DNA of 64,000 nucleotides from Spartobacteria bacterium UBA695 (GTDB lineage: Bacteria > Verrucomicrobiota > Verrucomicrobiia > Chthoniobacterales > Chthoniobacteraceae), in assembly GCA_002298145.1 (NCBI GenBank), contig DBMP01000029.1:62001-126000 (forward strand), written 5' to 3'. The notes under the pieces are model-generated. The model did no database searches, was not told where the DNA came from, and worked only from the letters and a program-made list of their open reading frames with translations. Of the stretch, positions 32,200-40,469 are shown in pieces (positions within the stretch are counted from its first letter, which is position 1; every line of letters starts with the position of its first letter). Both the position numbers and the translations under genes were made by a program.

Positions 32200-33326
32200 A
32201 GCGCCGCCCGCAGCAGCAGCAAACCCCGGAGGCCGATCTCTTTAGCTACGCCGCCTCCAATTTCCCCACCGCCCAGGCGGAACCGCAAGCCGGACCCGCC
32301 GCGCCCCCTTCCGTAAATCCGGCCCCGGAGGCGCGCCAGGAACCGCCGCCTACCCCGGAACCGCCGCCCTCCCAGCCGAAAGCGGTTCAGGCCCCGCCAA
32401 AACCCGAGGTAAAACCCGAGGTAAAGGTCGCGCCGCAGGAGCCGCAGTTGCCCCCGGGTGCCGTCCCCTCCGCCAAGCCCCAGCCCAAGATCGCCCCGGT
32501 GACGGAGCCGAAACCGAGCCCTGCCGCCGAGGTCCCCTCCTCTGCCGTGGCCAACTCCACCGAGGCCACTCACCGCGCACATGCTGGTTTTTCACGCAGT
32601 CTCGTGGTTTCGATCCACGACGTTTCGCCAATGACCCAGGAGGTCACGACAAAGATCATGGCCGAGCTGGCGGAAATCGGCGTGCACCGGCTGGCGCTCC
32701 TGGTGGTGCCCAATCATCACTGCAAAGGGCACTTCCTGGATCACCCGGACTTCTGCCTCTGGTTGCAGGCGCAGGCCCGGGCGGGGCACGAAATCGTCGT
32801 GCACGGCTACCACCACCGCCGCGACCAACGGCCAGGCGAGACGTTCCGGCAAAAGGTGGCCACTCAGTACTATACAGCAGGCGAAGGGGAGTTCTACGAC
32901 ATCGCCGGAGCCGACGCGCTGCGCATTGTCAGCCAGGCCCGGCAGGAATTCCGCAAGCTCGGCCTTAGCACGAAGGGGTTCGTTGCCCCGGCGTGGCTCC
33001 TGAGCGAGGGGGCCGACCGCGCGCTGCAACGCCTTGGGGTCTGCTACACGACGCGCATCAGCGGGCTTTTCGACTACACCACGGGCACACAGCATCATTC
33101 GCAGTCCCTGGTCTGGAGCTCGCGTAGCGCGTGGCGGCGCGGGATGAGCCTGCTCTGGAATGCCTACCTTTTCCGACGGCTCCACTCGACGCCGCTGCTG
33201 CGGATCGGCATTCACCCGCCGGACTTCCAATACCCGGGCCTCTGGAAGCAAATCAAGACGCTGGCAGGCCGGGCCCTGAAGGACCGCGTGGCCACGACCT
33301 ACGCGGCTTACCTGCGTTTGAAATGA
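32196..33326 (+). CDS. DUF2334-type polysaccharide deacetylase with proline-rich N-terminus
   Basis: Residues 1-125 are a low-complexity Pro/Ala/Glu/Lys region (PEPPPSQPKAVQAPPKPEVK and similar). The rest is a NodB-like catalytic domain with metal-site features: LVVSIHDVSPMTQEV, VVHGYHHR and GFVAPAWLLSEGADRAL, ending with LLRIGIHPPDFQYPG. DUF2334 proteins are predicted cell-envelope polysaccharide deacetylases. No signal peptide is visible, so location is uncertain. It overlaps lnt and rmuC by 4 bp each, indicating an operon. Confidence 0.82.
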   Translation: MKRRPQQQQTPEADLFSYAASNFPTAQAEPQAGPAAPPSVNPAPEARQEPPPTPEPPPSQPKAVQAPPKPEVKPEVKVAPQEPQLPPGAVPSAKPQPKIAPVTEPKPSPAAEVPSSAVANSTEATHRAHAGFSRSLVVSIHDVSPMTQEVTTKIMAELAEIGVHRLALLVVPNHHCKGHFLDHPDFCLWLQAQARAGHEIVVHGYHHRRDQRPGETFRQKVATQYYTAGEGEFYDIAGADALRIVSQARQEFRKLGLSTKGFVAPAWLLSEGADRALQRLGVCYTTRISGLFDYTTGTQHHSQSLVWSSRSAWRRGMSLLWNAYLFRRLHSTPLLRIGIHPPDFQYPGLWKQIKTLAGRALKDRVATTYAAYLRLK

Positions 33327-34645
33327 TGAACGAGGCCGCGTTTCTTGGGATCGGGCTGGCTGTGGGTGCGCTCTGCGCCTGGCTCATTCAGCATTTCCGC
33401 TTCCAGGCGCGGCGGGGATGCGCTCCCGGGGAACTCGATGCGCTGAAGCAGAATGCCGCGGCGCTACAGGCCCGGCTCGAAGAGGTGCTGACGGCGCGCG
33501 ACCGGCTGGAGGCGACCGCTCGCGACCAGGGGGGCGAGCTGGGGCGGCTCCAGGCGGAGCTGGCGGCAGAACAGACGCGCAGGGCTGGGCTGCAAGAGCA
33601 ATTGACCGGGGAGCGCGCGCAATTGGAGACGCTCAATCAGCGCATGAAGACCGAGTTCCAGAACCTCGCCAACGAGGTGCTGCAAACCGTCTCGCGGCGC
33701 TTCACCGATGCCAACAAGGAGAACCTGGGGGGCATTCTCCAGCCGCTCAAGGAGAACATCGAGGCGTTCCGGAAACGTATCGAGGAGGGCACGGCCAGCG
33801 ATGCCGATGCGCGGGGCCGCCTTTTCCAGGAGCTCGACCACCTGCGGCTGCTCAACAATCAGCTCACGCAAGAGGCCGCCAATCTCGCCCGGGCGCTGCG
33901 GGGCAACAACAAGACCGCGGGCAACTGGGGCGAAATGATCCTCGATACGGTGCTGGCCCATTCCGGCCTGACCGAGGGCGTGGAATACGAACGCCAGGCG
34001 GCCAACCGCAACGAGGACGGTCAGCGCATTCAGCCCGATACAATTATTTATTACCCCCGGCAACAGGGCGTCCTCATTGTCGATTCGAAAGTCTCGCTTA
34101 AGGACTACACGGACTACAGCAACGCTGAGGAGCCGCCGGAGCGGCAGCGGAGCGCCAAGGCGCACCTCGACTCGCTGCGAGCGCACATCTGCGGGCTTTC
34201 CGGCAAGAAGTACGAGACCGGCCAGGGCTGGCTGACGCCGGAGTTTGTCCTGCTGTTTCTGCCCGTGGACGGCGCACTTTCGCTGGCGCTCAACCAGGAC
34301 GAGGGGCTCTACCAGTATGCGTTTGAGCGCAATATCATCTTGATTACTCCCTCCACGCTGCTGACCACCCTCAAGCTGGTGCGCTCCCTCTGGCAGCAGG
34401 ACCGGCAGAACCGCAATGCCGAGGAGATCGCCGAACGCGGCGGCAGGCTCTACGACAAGTTCGTGACGTTCTACCAGACCATGGAGGCCGTCGAGGAGGG
34501 GTTCCAGAAAACAAGCCGGGCCTTCTCGGAAGCCAAGGGGCAGCTCGGCTCGGGGAAGGGCAACCTCATCCGGCAGGTGGAGCAGCTCCGCGAGCTGGGC
34601 GTCAAGGCTTCGAAGGCGCTTCCGGAGACGGCCTCGCAGGAGTAG
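33323..34645 (+). CDS. rmuC: RmuC-family DNA recombination protein
   Basis: The start MMNEAAFLGIGLAVGALCAW at 33323 overlaps the preceding stop (ATGATG/TGA) and gives an N-terminal membrane anchor, as is typical. A coiled-coil region (about residues 35-115) follows, then the RmuC nuclease-like core: RGNNKTAGNWGEMILDTVLA, GVEYERQAANRNEDGQR, VLIVDSKVSLKDYTDY, FVLLFLPVDGAL. RmuC limits recombination at inverted repeats. The 440 residues match the family. Its 3' end overlaps the convergent kinase gene by 44 bp. Confidence 0.93.
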   Translation: MMNEAAFLGIGLAVGALCAWLIQHFRFQARRGCAPGELDALKQNAAALQARLEEVLTARDRLEATARDQGGELGRLQAELAAEQTRRAGLQEQLTGERAQLETLNQRMKTEFQNLANEVLQTVSRRFTDANKENLGGILQPLKENIEAFRKRIEEGTASDADARGRLFQELDHLRLLNNQLTQEAANLARALRGNNKTAGNWGEMILDTVLAHSGLTEGVEYERQAANRNEDGQRIQPDTIIYYPRQQGVLIVDSKVSLKDYTDYSNAEEPPERQRSAKAHLDSLRAHICGLSGKKYETGQGWLTPEFVLLFLPVDGALSLALNQDEGLYQYAFERNIILITPSTLLTTLKLVRSLWQQDRQNRNAEEIAERGGRLYDKFVTFYQTMEAVEEGFQKTSRAFSEAKGQLGSGKGNLIRQVEQLRELGVKASKALPETASQE

Positions 34646-36785
34646 TCCCCGCCTCGATGGTCGCCAGGCCGTTGCGCGGCAGCAGGCAGCGGACCTCGGT
34701 GCCTCGCTTCCCAGCGCGGCGAATCACCAGCCGGGCTCCGATCTCCCGGGCCCGGTGCTTCATGATCCGCATCCCGAGGCCGCTCTGGGGGATGACCTCG
34801 GGAAGGCCGCACCCGTTGTCCCGAATGGAAAGGAGAACCCCCGCGTGCGTGGAGTGGAACCGGATGATAACGGAAGCGGCCGCGCCGTGTTTCCTCGCGT
34901 TGTTGATGGCTTCCTGAACGATGCGGAAGAGATGCGTGGAGGCGGTTTCGTCGTGGATCAAGATCGGCTTGGGGCAGAGAAATACGCACCGGATGTGAAA
35001 GAGGTTGCCGACCGTCCGGGCCAGTTGCTGAAGCGCATCGATGAGCCCCATCGGTTCCGGCCCGACGGGGTGCAGGCCGTGGGCCAGGTTGCGCGCTTCG
35101 TCGACGTTGTTCCCTAGCATTTTCGCGATCTGGCGGGCGGATTGCGCCTCCTCCCGGCGATCGTCCATGGCGGCAAGGCGCTTGTGCAACAGGCTCTGAA
35201 GCATCGCCGTGCCCGCCAGGCTCTGGCACAAGCCGTCGTGAAGCTCCTGGGAGATCATCTGCTTTTCCCGTTCGCTGATGATAAGGAGCTCGCGTTGGAG
35301 CTGTTCGCGCTCCGCCCGGGCCCGCAGGGTCACGATGCCGTAGGTGAGGTCGCTCGCCAGCAGCTTGAGCATTTCGATGCACTCGGCGCCAAACGCATGC
35401 GGTTCCGCTGAGCAGATGCTAAGCGCGCCGAGGCACCCCTCTTCGCAGATCAGCGGCAGCGCAATCATCGCCCGGAAGCCGTGCCGGAGCAGTTCCTTGC
35501 GCCACGGTTTCAGGCGGGAGTCGTTTTCAATATCGTTGCATACGACGACGGTTTGCGCCCGGATCGCCGTACCGCTGGGGCCTCGCCCCCGGGCGGTATC
35601 CTCCCAGGCGATTCGCACCCCGGTCATGAAGATCCCATCGTCTCCGGCGCTGGCGGCGGGAATTACCGTCCCGTCCTCCCCCTTGTAGCCTACCCAGGCC
35701 ATTTTCGCCCCGTTGACCCCTTGTATGATTTTGCAGACACCCTGGAGTAATTCCGGTTCACTGCTGCAATGCACGAGGAGATCGTCGCATTTCCTCAATG
35801 CCGACAGCCCCCGGTTGGCGCGTTTCAGCGCTCCGTTGATGGCGACCAGTTCGCGGGTGCGCTCTTGAACGATTTTTTCCATTTCGCCATAGGAGCGCTT
35901 GAGCTCCTCTTCGGCCCGCAGGCTGGAAAGGGCCGTGGAGAGCTTGGTGCCCAGGTATTCCAGCAGGTCGATCTGGTCCGCGCCATAGGGATTGCGGAGG
36001 CGGGATTTGAGCTCCAGGCACCCCAGGGTGCGGTTGCCGTCCTGCAAGGGGATCTTGGCGGAGGTTTTCAGGCCCCGTGGCTTCGCTCCCGACTCCGGGT
36101 ACGCCATGACCGTCGGCGGCGTTCCCTCTAGCCGGAGGGTGACGGCCTCGCACCCGAACCAGTCCCGGAAAAACCGGACGGCTTTTGCGAGCAACTCCTC
36201 TTTCGACGCGCTGGAGTTGATCAGGCTCAGCAGGTCCATGATGGCGCGCTTGCCCTCCTCCAAAACGCGTTGGCCGGTGATGTCTCGGATGACGCATACC
36301 GCTCCGATGATCTCGCCGCCCCGGTCTTTGACGGGCGAGGCGCTGAGTTGGCGCAACTTGAGCTCTGCGGAGGGAGCCACGCGGAGCCACTCCTCGTCAT
36401 TCTCGATATGCTCGCCGTTCAGCGCCCGAAGCACGGGAGCCTCGTGCGGAAGACGGGGGCTGCCGTCCCGGTTGTAGACCTCTAGTTTCTTGACGAATTG
36501 CTCGATATCGGCGAATTCGCGGACCTTGACGCCCAGGCCACACAGCGCCGCGGGGTTGGCCAGGACGACTTTCTTCGCGGCGTCGACGAACCAGATTTCG
36601 TCGCTGATGCTGTTGACTAAAGAGGCCAGCCACTCCTTTTCATTGCGCACGGCCTCTAGCTGCTGGCGCAACTCGTCGTCCAAGTGCGTAAGCTGCTGCT
36701 TGAGCCGGGCGTTCTGGTTTTGAAGAAACTTGTTTTTCTTCAGAAGGCCACGGCAGGTATGCGAGCAGGCGTTTCTGGGGAACAT
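34602..36785 (-). CDS. Sensor histidine kinase, PAS-GAF-GAF-HisKA_3-HATPase
   Basis: The start MFPRNACSHTCRGLLKKNK at 36785 gives 727 residues; the longer frame to 37016 reads antisense through a gene remnant. A coiled coil (about 18-45) leads to a PAS domain (WLASLVNSISDEIWFVDA), two GAF-like domains and then the NarX/DegS-type phosphoacceptor helix ISQELHDGLCQSLAG with His near residue 515. The ATPase domain has FRIVQEAINNARKHG, IRDNGCGLP and GLGMRIMKHRA. No NarL-type partner regulator is in the window, so it is an orphan here. No membrane segment is evident, so sensing is probably cytoplasmic. Confidence 0.9.
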   Translation of the reverse strand: MFPRNACSHTCRGLLKKNKFLQNQNARLKQQLTHLDDELRQQLEAVRNEKEWLASLVNSISDEIWFVDAAKKVVLANPAALCGLGVKVREFADIEQFVKKLEVYNRDGSPRLPHEAPVLRALNGEHIENDEEWLRVAPSAELKLRQLSASPVKDRGGEIIGAVCVIRDITGQRVLEEGKRAIMDLLSLINSSASKEELLAKAVRFFRDWFGCEAVTLRLEGTPPTVMAYPESGAKPRGLKTSAKIPLQDGNRTLGCLELKSRLRNPYGADQIDLLEYLGTKLSTALSSLRAEEELKRSYGEMEKIVQERTRELVAINGALKRANRGLSALRKCDDLLVHCSSEPELLQGVCKIIQGVNGAKMAWVGYKGEDGTVIPAASAGDDGIFMTGVRIAWEDTARGRGPSGTAIRAQTVVVCNDIENDSRLKPWRKELLRHGFRAMIALPLICEEGCLGALSICSAEPHAFGAECIEMLKLLASDLTYGIVTLRARAEREQLQRELLIISEREKQMISQELHDGLCQSLAGTAMLQSLLHKRLAAMDDRREEAQSARQIAKMLGNNVDEARNLAHGLHPVGPEPMGLIDALQQLARTVGNLFHIRCVFLCPKPILIHDETASTHLFRIVQEAINNARKHGAAASVIIRFHSTHAGVLLSIRDNGCGLPEVIPQSGLGMRIMKHRAREIGARLVIRRAGKRGTEVRCLLPRNGLATIEAGTTPARPSPEAPSKP

Positions 36786-36835
36786 CCGGGTAGAATTTTC
36801 CTTTTCCCGCGGCCTGTAAACCCCAGAATGATAGA

Positions 36836-37010
36836 TTATTTGACGTAATGGGCGAAGTCCCGCATGGCGATGACGGTGTACTTTTCCCTCGCCTGGTAGT
36901 CCATGTACTCCTCGAAATGCTTCGGATCGGGATGCACCTAGGGGTGGGTATCTTCCGGCACGCCGTGGAACATCAAAACGACGATGCGGCGCTTCGCTGA
37001 CGCCGCACGA
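36836..37010 (-). pseudogene. Remnant of a polysaccharide-deacetylase-like gene
   Basis: In one minus frame the sequence reads RRIVVLMFHGVPEDTHP, then a TAG, then VHPDPKHFEEYMDYQ and REKYTVIAMRDFAHYVK before TAA. The two halves look like one continuous NodB/deacetylase-type segment (FHGVP...HP-W-VH...YM.Y...Y.VI.MRD) in which a Trp codon TGG became TAG. No catalytic domain remains on either side, so this is a fragment of a gene. It lies between the kinase and gspG, both on the same strand. Confidence 0.6.
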
Positions 37011-37058
37011 TAGCAAAATGGATGACCCTGCCCCCGGTTTCCAGAGGTACCCTGTATG

Positions 37059-37508
37059 CTATTTTTGGTCCGGCGCCGCATCCCAATTGCCAAGATCATC
37101 GGGGGTATTGGGCTGGCGATCGGGTCCGGCGGAGAAGAGGTCAAAGCTCTTGGAATTATGCTTGCCGGGGAAGGCGTAGCCGTACTCGTTGTCCCACGGG
37201 TCGCGCGGCAGCTTACCGTCGTCGAAGGCGGCGTGCCACTGGCGCGGGCGCGGATCGGTGGTGGGCGCGGCGATGAGGGCCTTGAGCCCCTGTTCGGTCG
37301 TCGGGTAGAAGCCGTTCTGGGCGTTGTACATCTTGAGCGCGGTGGTGAGGGCCTGGAGATCGGCCTTCACCCGGACTTCCTTGCCGAAGTCAAACGCACC
37401 GCCCATTTTGTTGATCGCCACGCCCAAGAGGAGCGCGATGATGGATACCACGAGGATCATTTCCAGCAGCGTGAAGCCGCCACGCAGGGTGTTATTCGGT
37501 ATTTTCAT
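37059..37508 (-). CDS. gspG: Type II secretion major pseudopilin GspG
   Basis: The leader MKIPNNTLRGG is followed by FTLLEMILVVSIIALLLG, with Gly -1, Phe +1 and Glu +5. The soluble domain has the GspG hallmarks: KMYNAQNGFYPTTEQGLKAL, DPWDNEYGYAFPGKHNSKSF and the calcium-site end DLFSAGPDRQPNTPDDLGNW. At 149 residues it is the standard major pseudopilin that builds the secretion pseudopilus. It is the last gene of the gspDEFG arm, 5 bp after gspF. Confidence 0.96.
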   Translation of the reverse strand: MKIPNNTLRGGFTLLEMILVVSIIALLLGVAINKMGGAFDFGKEVRVKADLQALTTALKMYNAQNGFYPTTEQGLKALIAAPTTDPRPRQWHAAFDDGKLPRDPWDNEYGYAFPGKHNSKSFDLFSAGPDRQPNTPDDLGNWDAAPDQK

Positions 37509-37513
37509 AGAAA

Positions 37514-38758
37514 CTAGTGAAGCCGCCCCTGAAGCCCGGAGGTGAGGCCAAAGACGGCGGAAAGAATGGCGAAAACAATAAGGCCGACGACGACGGCGAT
37601 GAGCACGATGACCACCAGCGGAACCAGCGTGGAAACGAACTGGACCTGTTTGTCGAGTTCGCGCTCGTGGACGTCGGCGATCATCGCCATGGTCTCGGAA
37701 AAGCGCCCGGTCTGTTCGCCCACGGCCATCATGTCGAGGAAGAGCGGCGGAAAGAGGTCCTCCTCGCGCAGGGATTGAGAAAGGGCCTTGCCGTCCATGA
37801 CGGCGTGGCGGGTTTGCTCAAGGCGGGCCTGCACCCAGAGGTTGCCGGAGATGCCTTCGAGGAGTTCGAGCGATTTGAGGAGCGTCACGCCGTTTTCGCC
37901 AAGGGTCGCCAGGGTGCGGGCGAACTGGGCGTAAAAGCGGTAACGCGGGATGCGGCCCACGGCGGGGAAATTCCACAAAAACCGGTGCCAGGCGCGGCGG
38001 GAAGCCGGGGCGCGGGTGAGGGCTTTGCAAGCGAACACCGCCACGACGCCGAGCAAAAGAACCACCCACCCGTAGTGGGTCAGAAAATGATTGCCAGCAA
38101 TCAGCGCCTGGGTGGCGGGCGGCAGCGCCTGACCCGTGGTGGAGAGGAACTTGGTGAGCTGCGGCACCATGAACGTCATAAAGACGATGATGAGCGCCAC
38201 GCCTGCCAGCGCCAGCATCGCCGGGTAGAGGAGCGCCTGCTGAACGCGCTCGCGGAGCAATTTCACATTGGCGAGGTGCGAGACCAGCCGCCGGAGGATT
38301 TGCGGCAACGCCCCGGAGGATTCGCCCGCCGCCACCATGTTGACGTAGAGCGGCGAAAAGACGCGGGGAAAATCGCGCATCGTCTGCGAGAGGCTGCGTC
38401 CGTCGACGAGCCCCTGGTGCAGCGCGCCCACGAGCACCTTGAGCCTGGCCGCTTCGAGCCGCTGCTCCAGAATCCCGAGCGCGGTGTCGAGCGTCATCTC
38501 GGCTGAAAGCAAGTGCGCGAGCTGCTCGGTGAATAGAAAGAGCTGTGGCAACGGAAGGCGCAATGCGGCATGGCCCGCCGGGGCCCGGCCGTCCAATGCC
38601 GCACCAGCCGCCGCAGCCGTTTTCGTTTCCGCGACCTGGATCGGCACACCCGTTTCCTGCTCGATCCGCACAATGGCAGCGCCGCGATCCCGGGCCTCGA
38701 TCGTGCCGGTAACACGGGAGCCATCGAGCTTGCGGGCGGTGTAGGTAAAGGCGGCCAT
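37514..38758 (-). CDS. gspF: Type II secretion inner-membrane platform protein GspF
   Basis: The 414-residue product has two homologous GspF repeats, each with membrane helices (ALAGVALIIVFMTFMVPQL; LVPLVVIVLIAVVVGLIVFA). It shows the family signatures FTEQLAHLLSAEMTLDTAL and FARTLATLGENGVTLLKSLE. The N-terminus FTYTARKLDGSRVTGTIEA is typical. It anchors the ATPase GspE and the pseudopilus in the membrane. It is spaced 2 bp from gspE. Confidence 0.95.
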   Translation of the reverse strand: MAAFTYTARKLDGSRVTGTIEARDRGAAIVRIEQETGVPIQVAETKTAAAAGAALDGRAPAGHAALRLPLPQLFLFTEQLAHLLSAEMTLDTALGILEQRLEAARLKVLVGALHQGLVDGRSLSQTMRDFPRVFSPLYVNMVAAGESSGALPQILRRLVSHLANVKLLRERVQQALLYPAMLALAGVALIIVFMTFMVPQLTKFLSTTGQALPPATQALIAGNHFLTHYGWVVLLLGVVAVFACKALTRAPASRRAWHRFLWNFPAVGRIPRYRFYAQFARTLATLGENGVTLLKSLELLEGISGNLWVQARLEQTRHAVMDGKALSQSLREEDLFPPLFLDMMAVGEQTGRFSETMAMIADVHERELDKQVQFVSTLVPLVVIVLIAVVVGLIVFAILSAVFGLTSGLQGRLH

Positions 38759-38760
38759 GG

Positions 38761-40464
38761 CTACTCGGCGCTTTCGTCGGACTGCGTCACGCGCACGACT
38801 TCCTCGATGGTAGTCTGGCCCGCCAGGACCCGTCGCCAGCCGTCATTGCGCAAGGTTTCCATGCCGTCGCGGGCAGCCCGGGCCTTGAGTTCGGAGCCGG
38901 GTGCTTTCTGGATAATAAGGCTGCGCAGGCCCTGGCCCACGGTGCAAAATTCGTAGATTGCCGTCCGGCCCCGGTAGCCCGTCTGGCGGCAACTCTCGCA
39001 GCCGCACCCGCGCCGGAACGTCTGCCCCGCTGCAACGGGAAACCCGATTTCGCGCAAATACTCGGCGGGATAGGTGGCCGGTTCGGCACAGTCCGGGCAG
39101 ACCGTGCGCACGAGCCGCTGCGCCACAAACGCCCGCACCACCGAGGCCACCAGAAACGGCTCCACCTCCATGTCGAGCAGGCGCGTAATGCCGCCCACGG
39201 CGTCGTTGGTATGCAGTGTGGAGAAAACCAAGTGCCCCGTCATGGCCGCGCGAATGGCGATCTCGGCCGTCTCCACATCGCGGATTTCGCCGACCATGAC
39301 GACGTTTGGGTCCTGCCGCAGAATGGCCCGGAGGCCGTTGGCGAAGGTCAGGCCGATCTCCGGCTTCACGTCGATTTGCGAAACGCCGGGGAGCCGGTAC
39401 TCAACGGGCTCCTCGATGGTAATGATTCGGCGTTCGACGGAGTTAATACTGGATAGGAATGAGTAAAGCGTTGTTGATTTACCGGACCCCGTGGGTCCCG
39501 TGACCAAAATGATCCCGTTGGGTTCCTTGAGGAGCCGCCGCACGAGCCCCGCCTGATGGGCGCTGAGGTCGAGCCGCTCGAAGCCGAAGGCTCGCGTTTC
39601 GTCGCGGTTAAGGAGCCGCAACGAAATGCTCTCGCCGGTGACGGTCGGGATCGTGGAAACACGCACGTCGATGGCGGTTCCGGCGTGCGCGAGATTGATC
39701 CGGCCATCCTGCGGCAGGCGCTTTTCGGCAATGTCCATGCGGGCCATCACTTTCAGGCGGGAAATGATCGCGCTTTGCAGCAGGCGCAACTGCGGTGGCA
39801 CGGCCACTTCGTGGAGCATGCCGTCGATGCGGTAGCGAATGCGCAGGTCGTTTTCAAGCGGCTCCACGTGGATGTCCGTGGCCCGTTCGAAGAGCGCCTC
39901 GCGCACGATCTGGTTGACGAACTTGACCACCGACGCCTCGGGCCCATCGGCATTCAGGTCCGTGGCGGCTCCGTCTTGATCGGCCACGTCGAGCGCCCGC
40001 GAGTTCTGAAGCAGCTCTTCGAAGGTTTCCGCTCCCACGCCATACGCGCTCTTGATGGTGCGCAGCAGCTGGCTGCGGGCCACGAGCGTCCATTCGATTT
40101 TTTTCCCGCCGGTCAGTTGCACGGCCAGTTGCCGAGCCGCTGTATTAAAGAGATCGCAGGTGGCCAGTTTGACGGTGCCGTCCGTTTCGGCCAGCGGCAG
40201 GATGTGGTGCTTGAACACGAACCGGCTGGGCAGCGCATTAAGCGCCGAACGGTCGAACCGGTCCGGGTTCAGCACCGCAACGGGCGCGTCGAAGGCTTTT
40301 CCCAGCGCTTCGGCCAGGCGTGTTTCGTCGACTTTTCCGGTATTGAGAACTTCATGAGTCCAGGTGCTGGCGCCATTCGCGCGCAAAGCCGACAGCGCTT
40401 CCGCCGCTCCGGGATCGGTCACCCCGGCGTCGTGAATCACCTCGAGCAAAGAAAGCGGCGGCAT
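38761..40464 (-). CDS. gspE: Type II secretion ATPase GspE
   Basis: The 567-residue cytoplasmic motor has an N-terminal MshEN-like domain and then the ATPase: Walker A TGPTGSGKSTTLYSFL, Asp box (IITIEEPVEYRLPGV), Walker B VMVGEIRDVETAEIAIRAA and His box HLVFSTLHTNDA. A four-cysteine zinc module (VCPDC ... GCGCESCRQTGYRGR) distinguishes GspE/PilB-type enzymes. Context with GspD, F and G makes it GspE. It starts 5 bp after gspD. Confidence 0.96.
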   Translation of the reverse strand: MPPLSLLEVIHDAGVTDPGAAEALSALRANGASTWTHEVLNTGKVDETRLAEALGKAFDAPVAVLNPDRFDRSALNALPSRFVFKHHILPLAETDGTVKLATCDLFNTAARQLAVQLTGGKKIEWTLVARSQLLRTIKSAYGVGAETFEELLQNSRALDVADQDGAATDLNADGPEASVVKFVNQIVREALFERATDIHVEPLENDLRIRYRIDGMLHEVAVPPQLRLLQSAIISRLKVMARMDIAEKRLPQDGRINLAHAGTAIDVRVSTIPTVTGESISLRLLNRDETRAFGFERLDLSAHQAGLVRRLLKEPNGIILVTGPTGSGKSTTLYSFLSSINSVERRIITIEEPVEYRLPGVSQIDVKPEIGLTFANGLRAILRQDPNVVMVGEIRDVETAEIAIRAAMTGHLVFSTLHTNDAVGGITRLLDMEVEPFLVASVVRAFVAQRLVRTVCPDCAEPATYPAEYLREIGFPVAAGQTFRRGCGCESCRQTGYRGRTAIYEFCTVGQGLRSLIIQKAPGSELKARAARDGMETLRNDGWRRVLAGQTTIEEVVRVTQSDESAE

Positions 40465-40469
40465 GCTGT

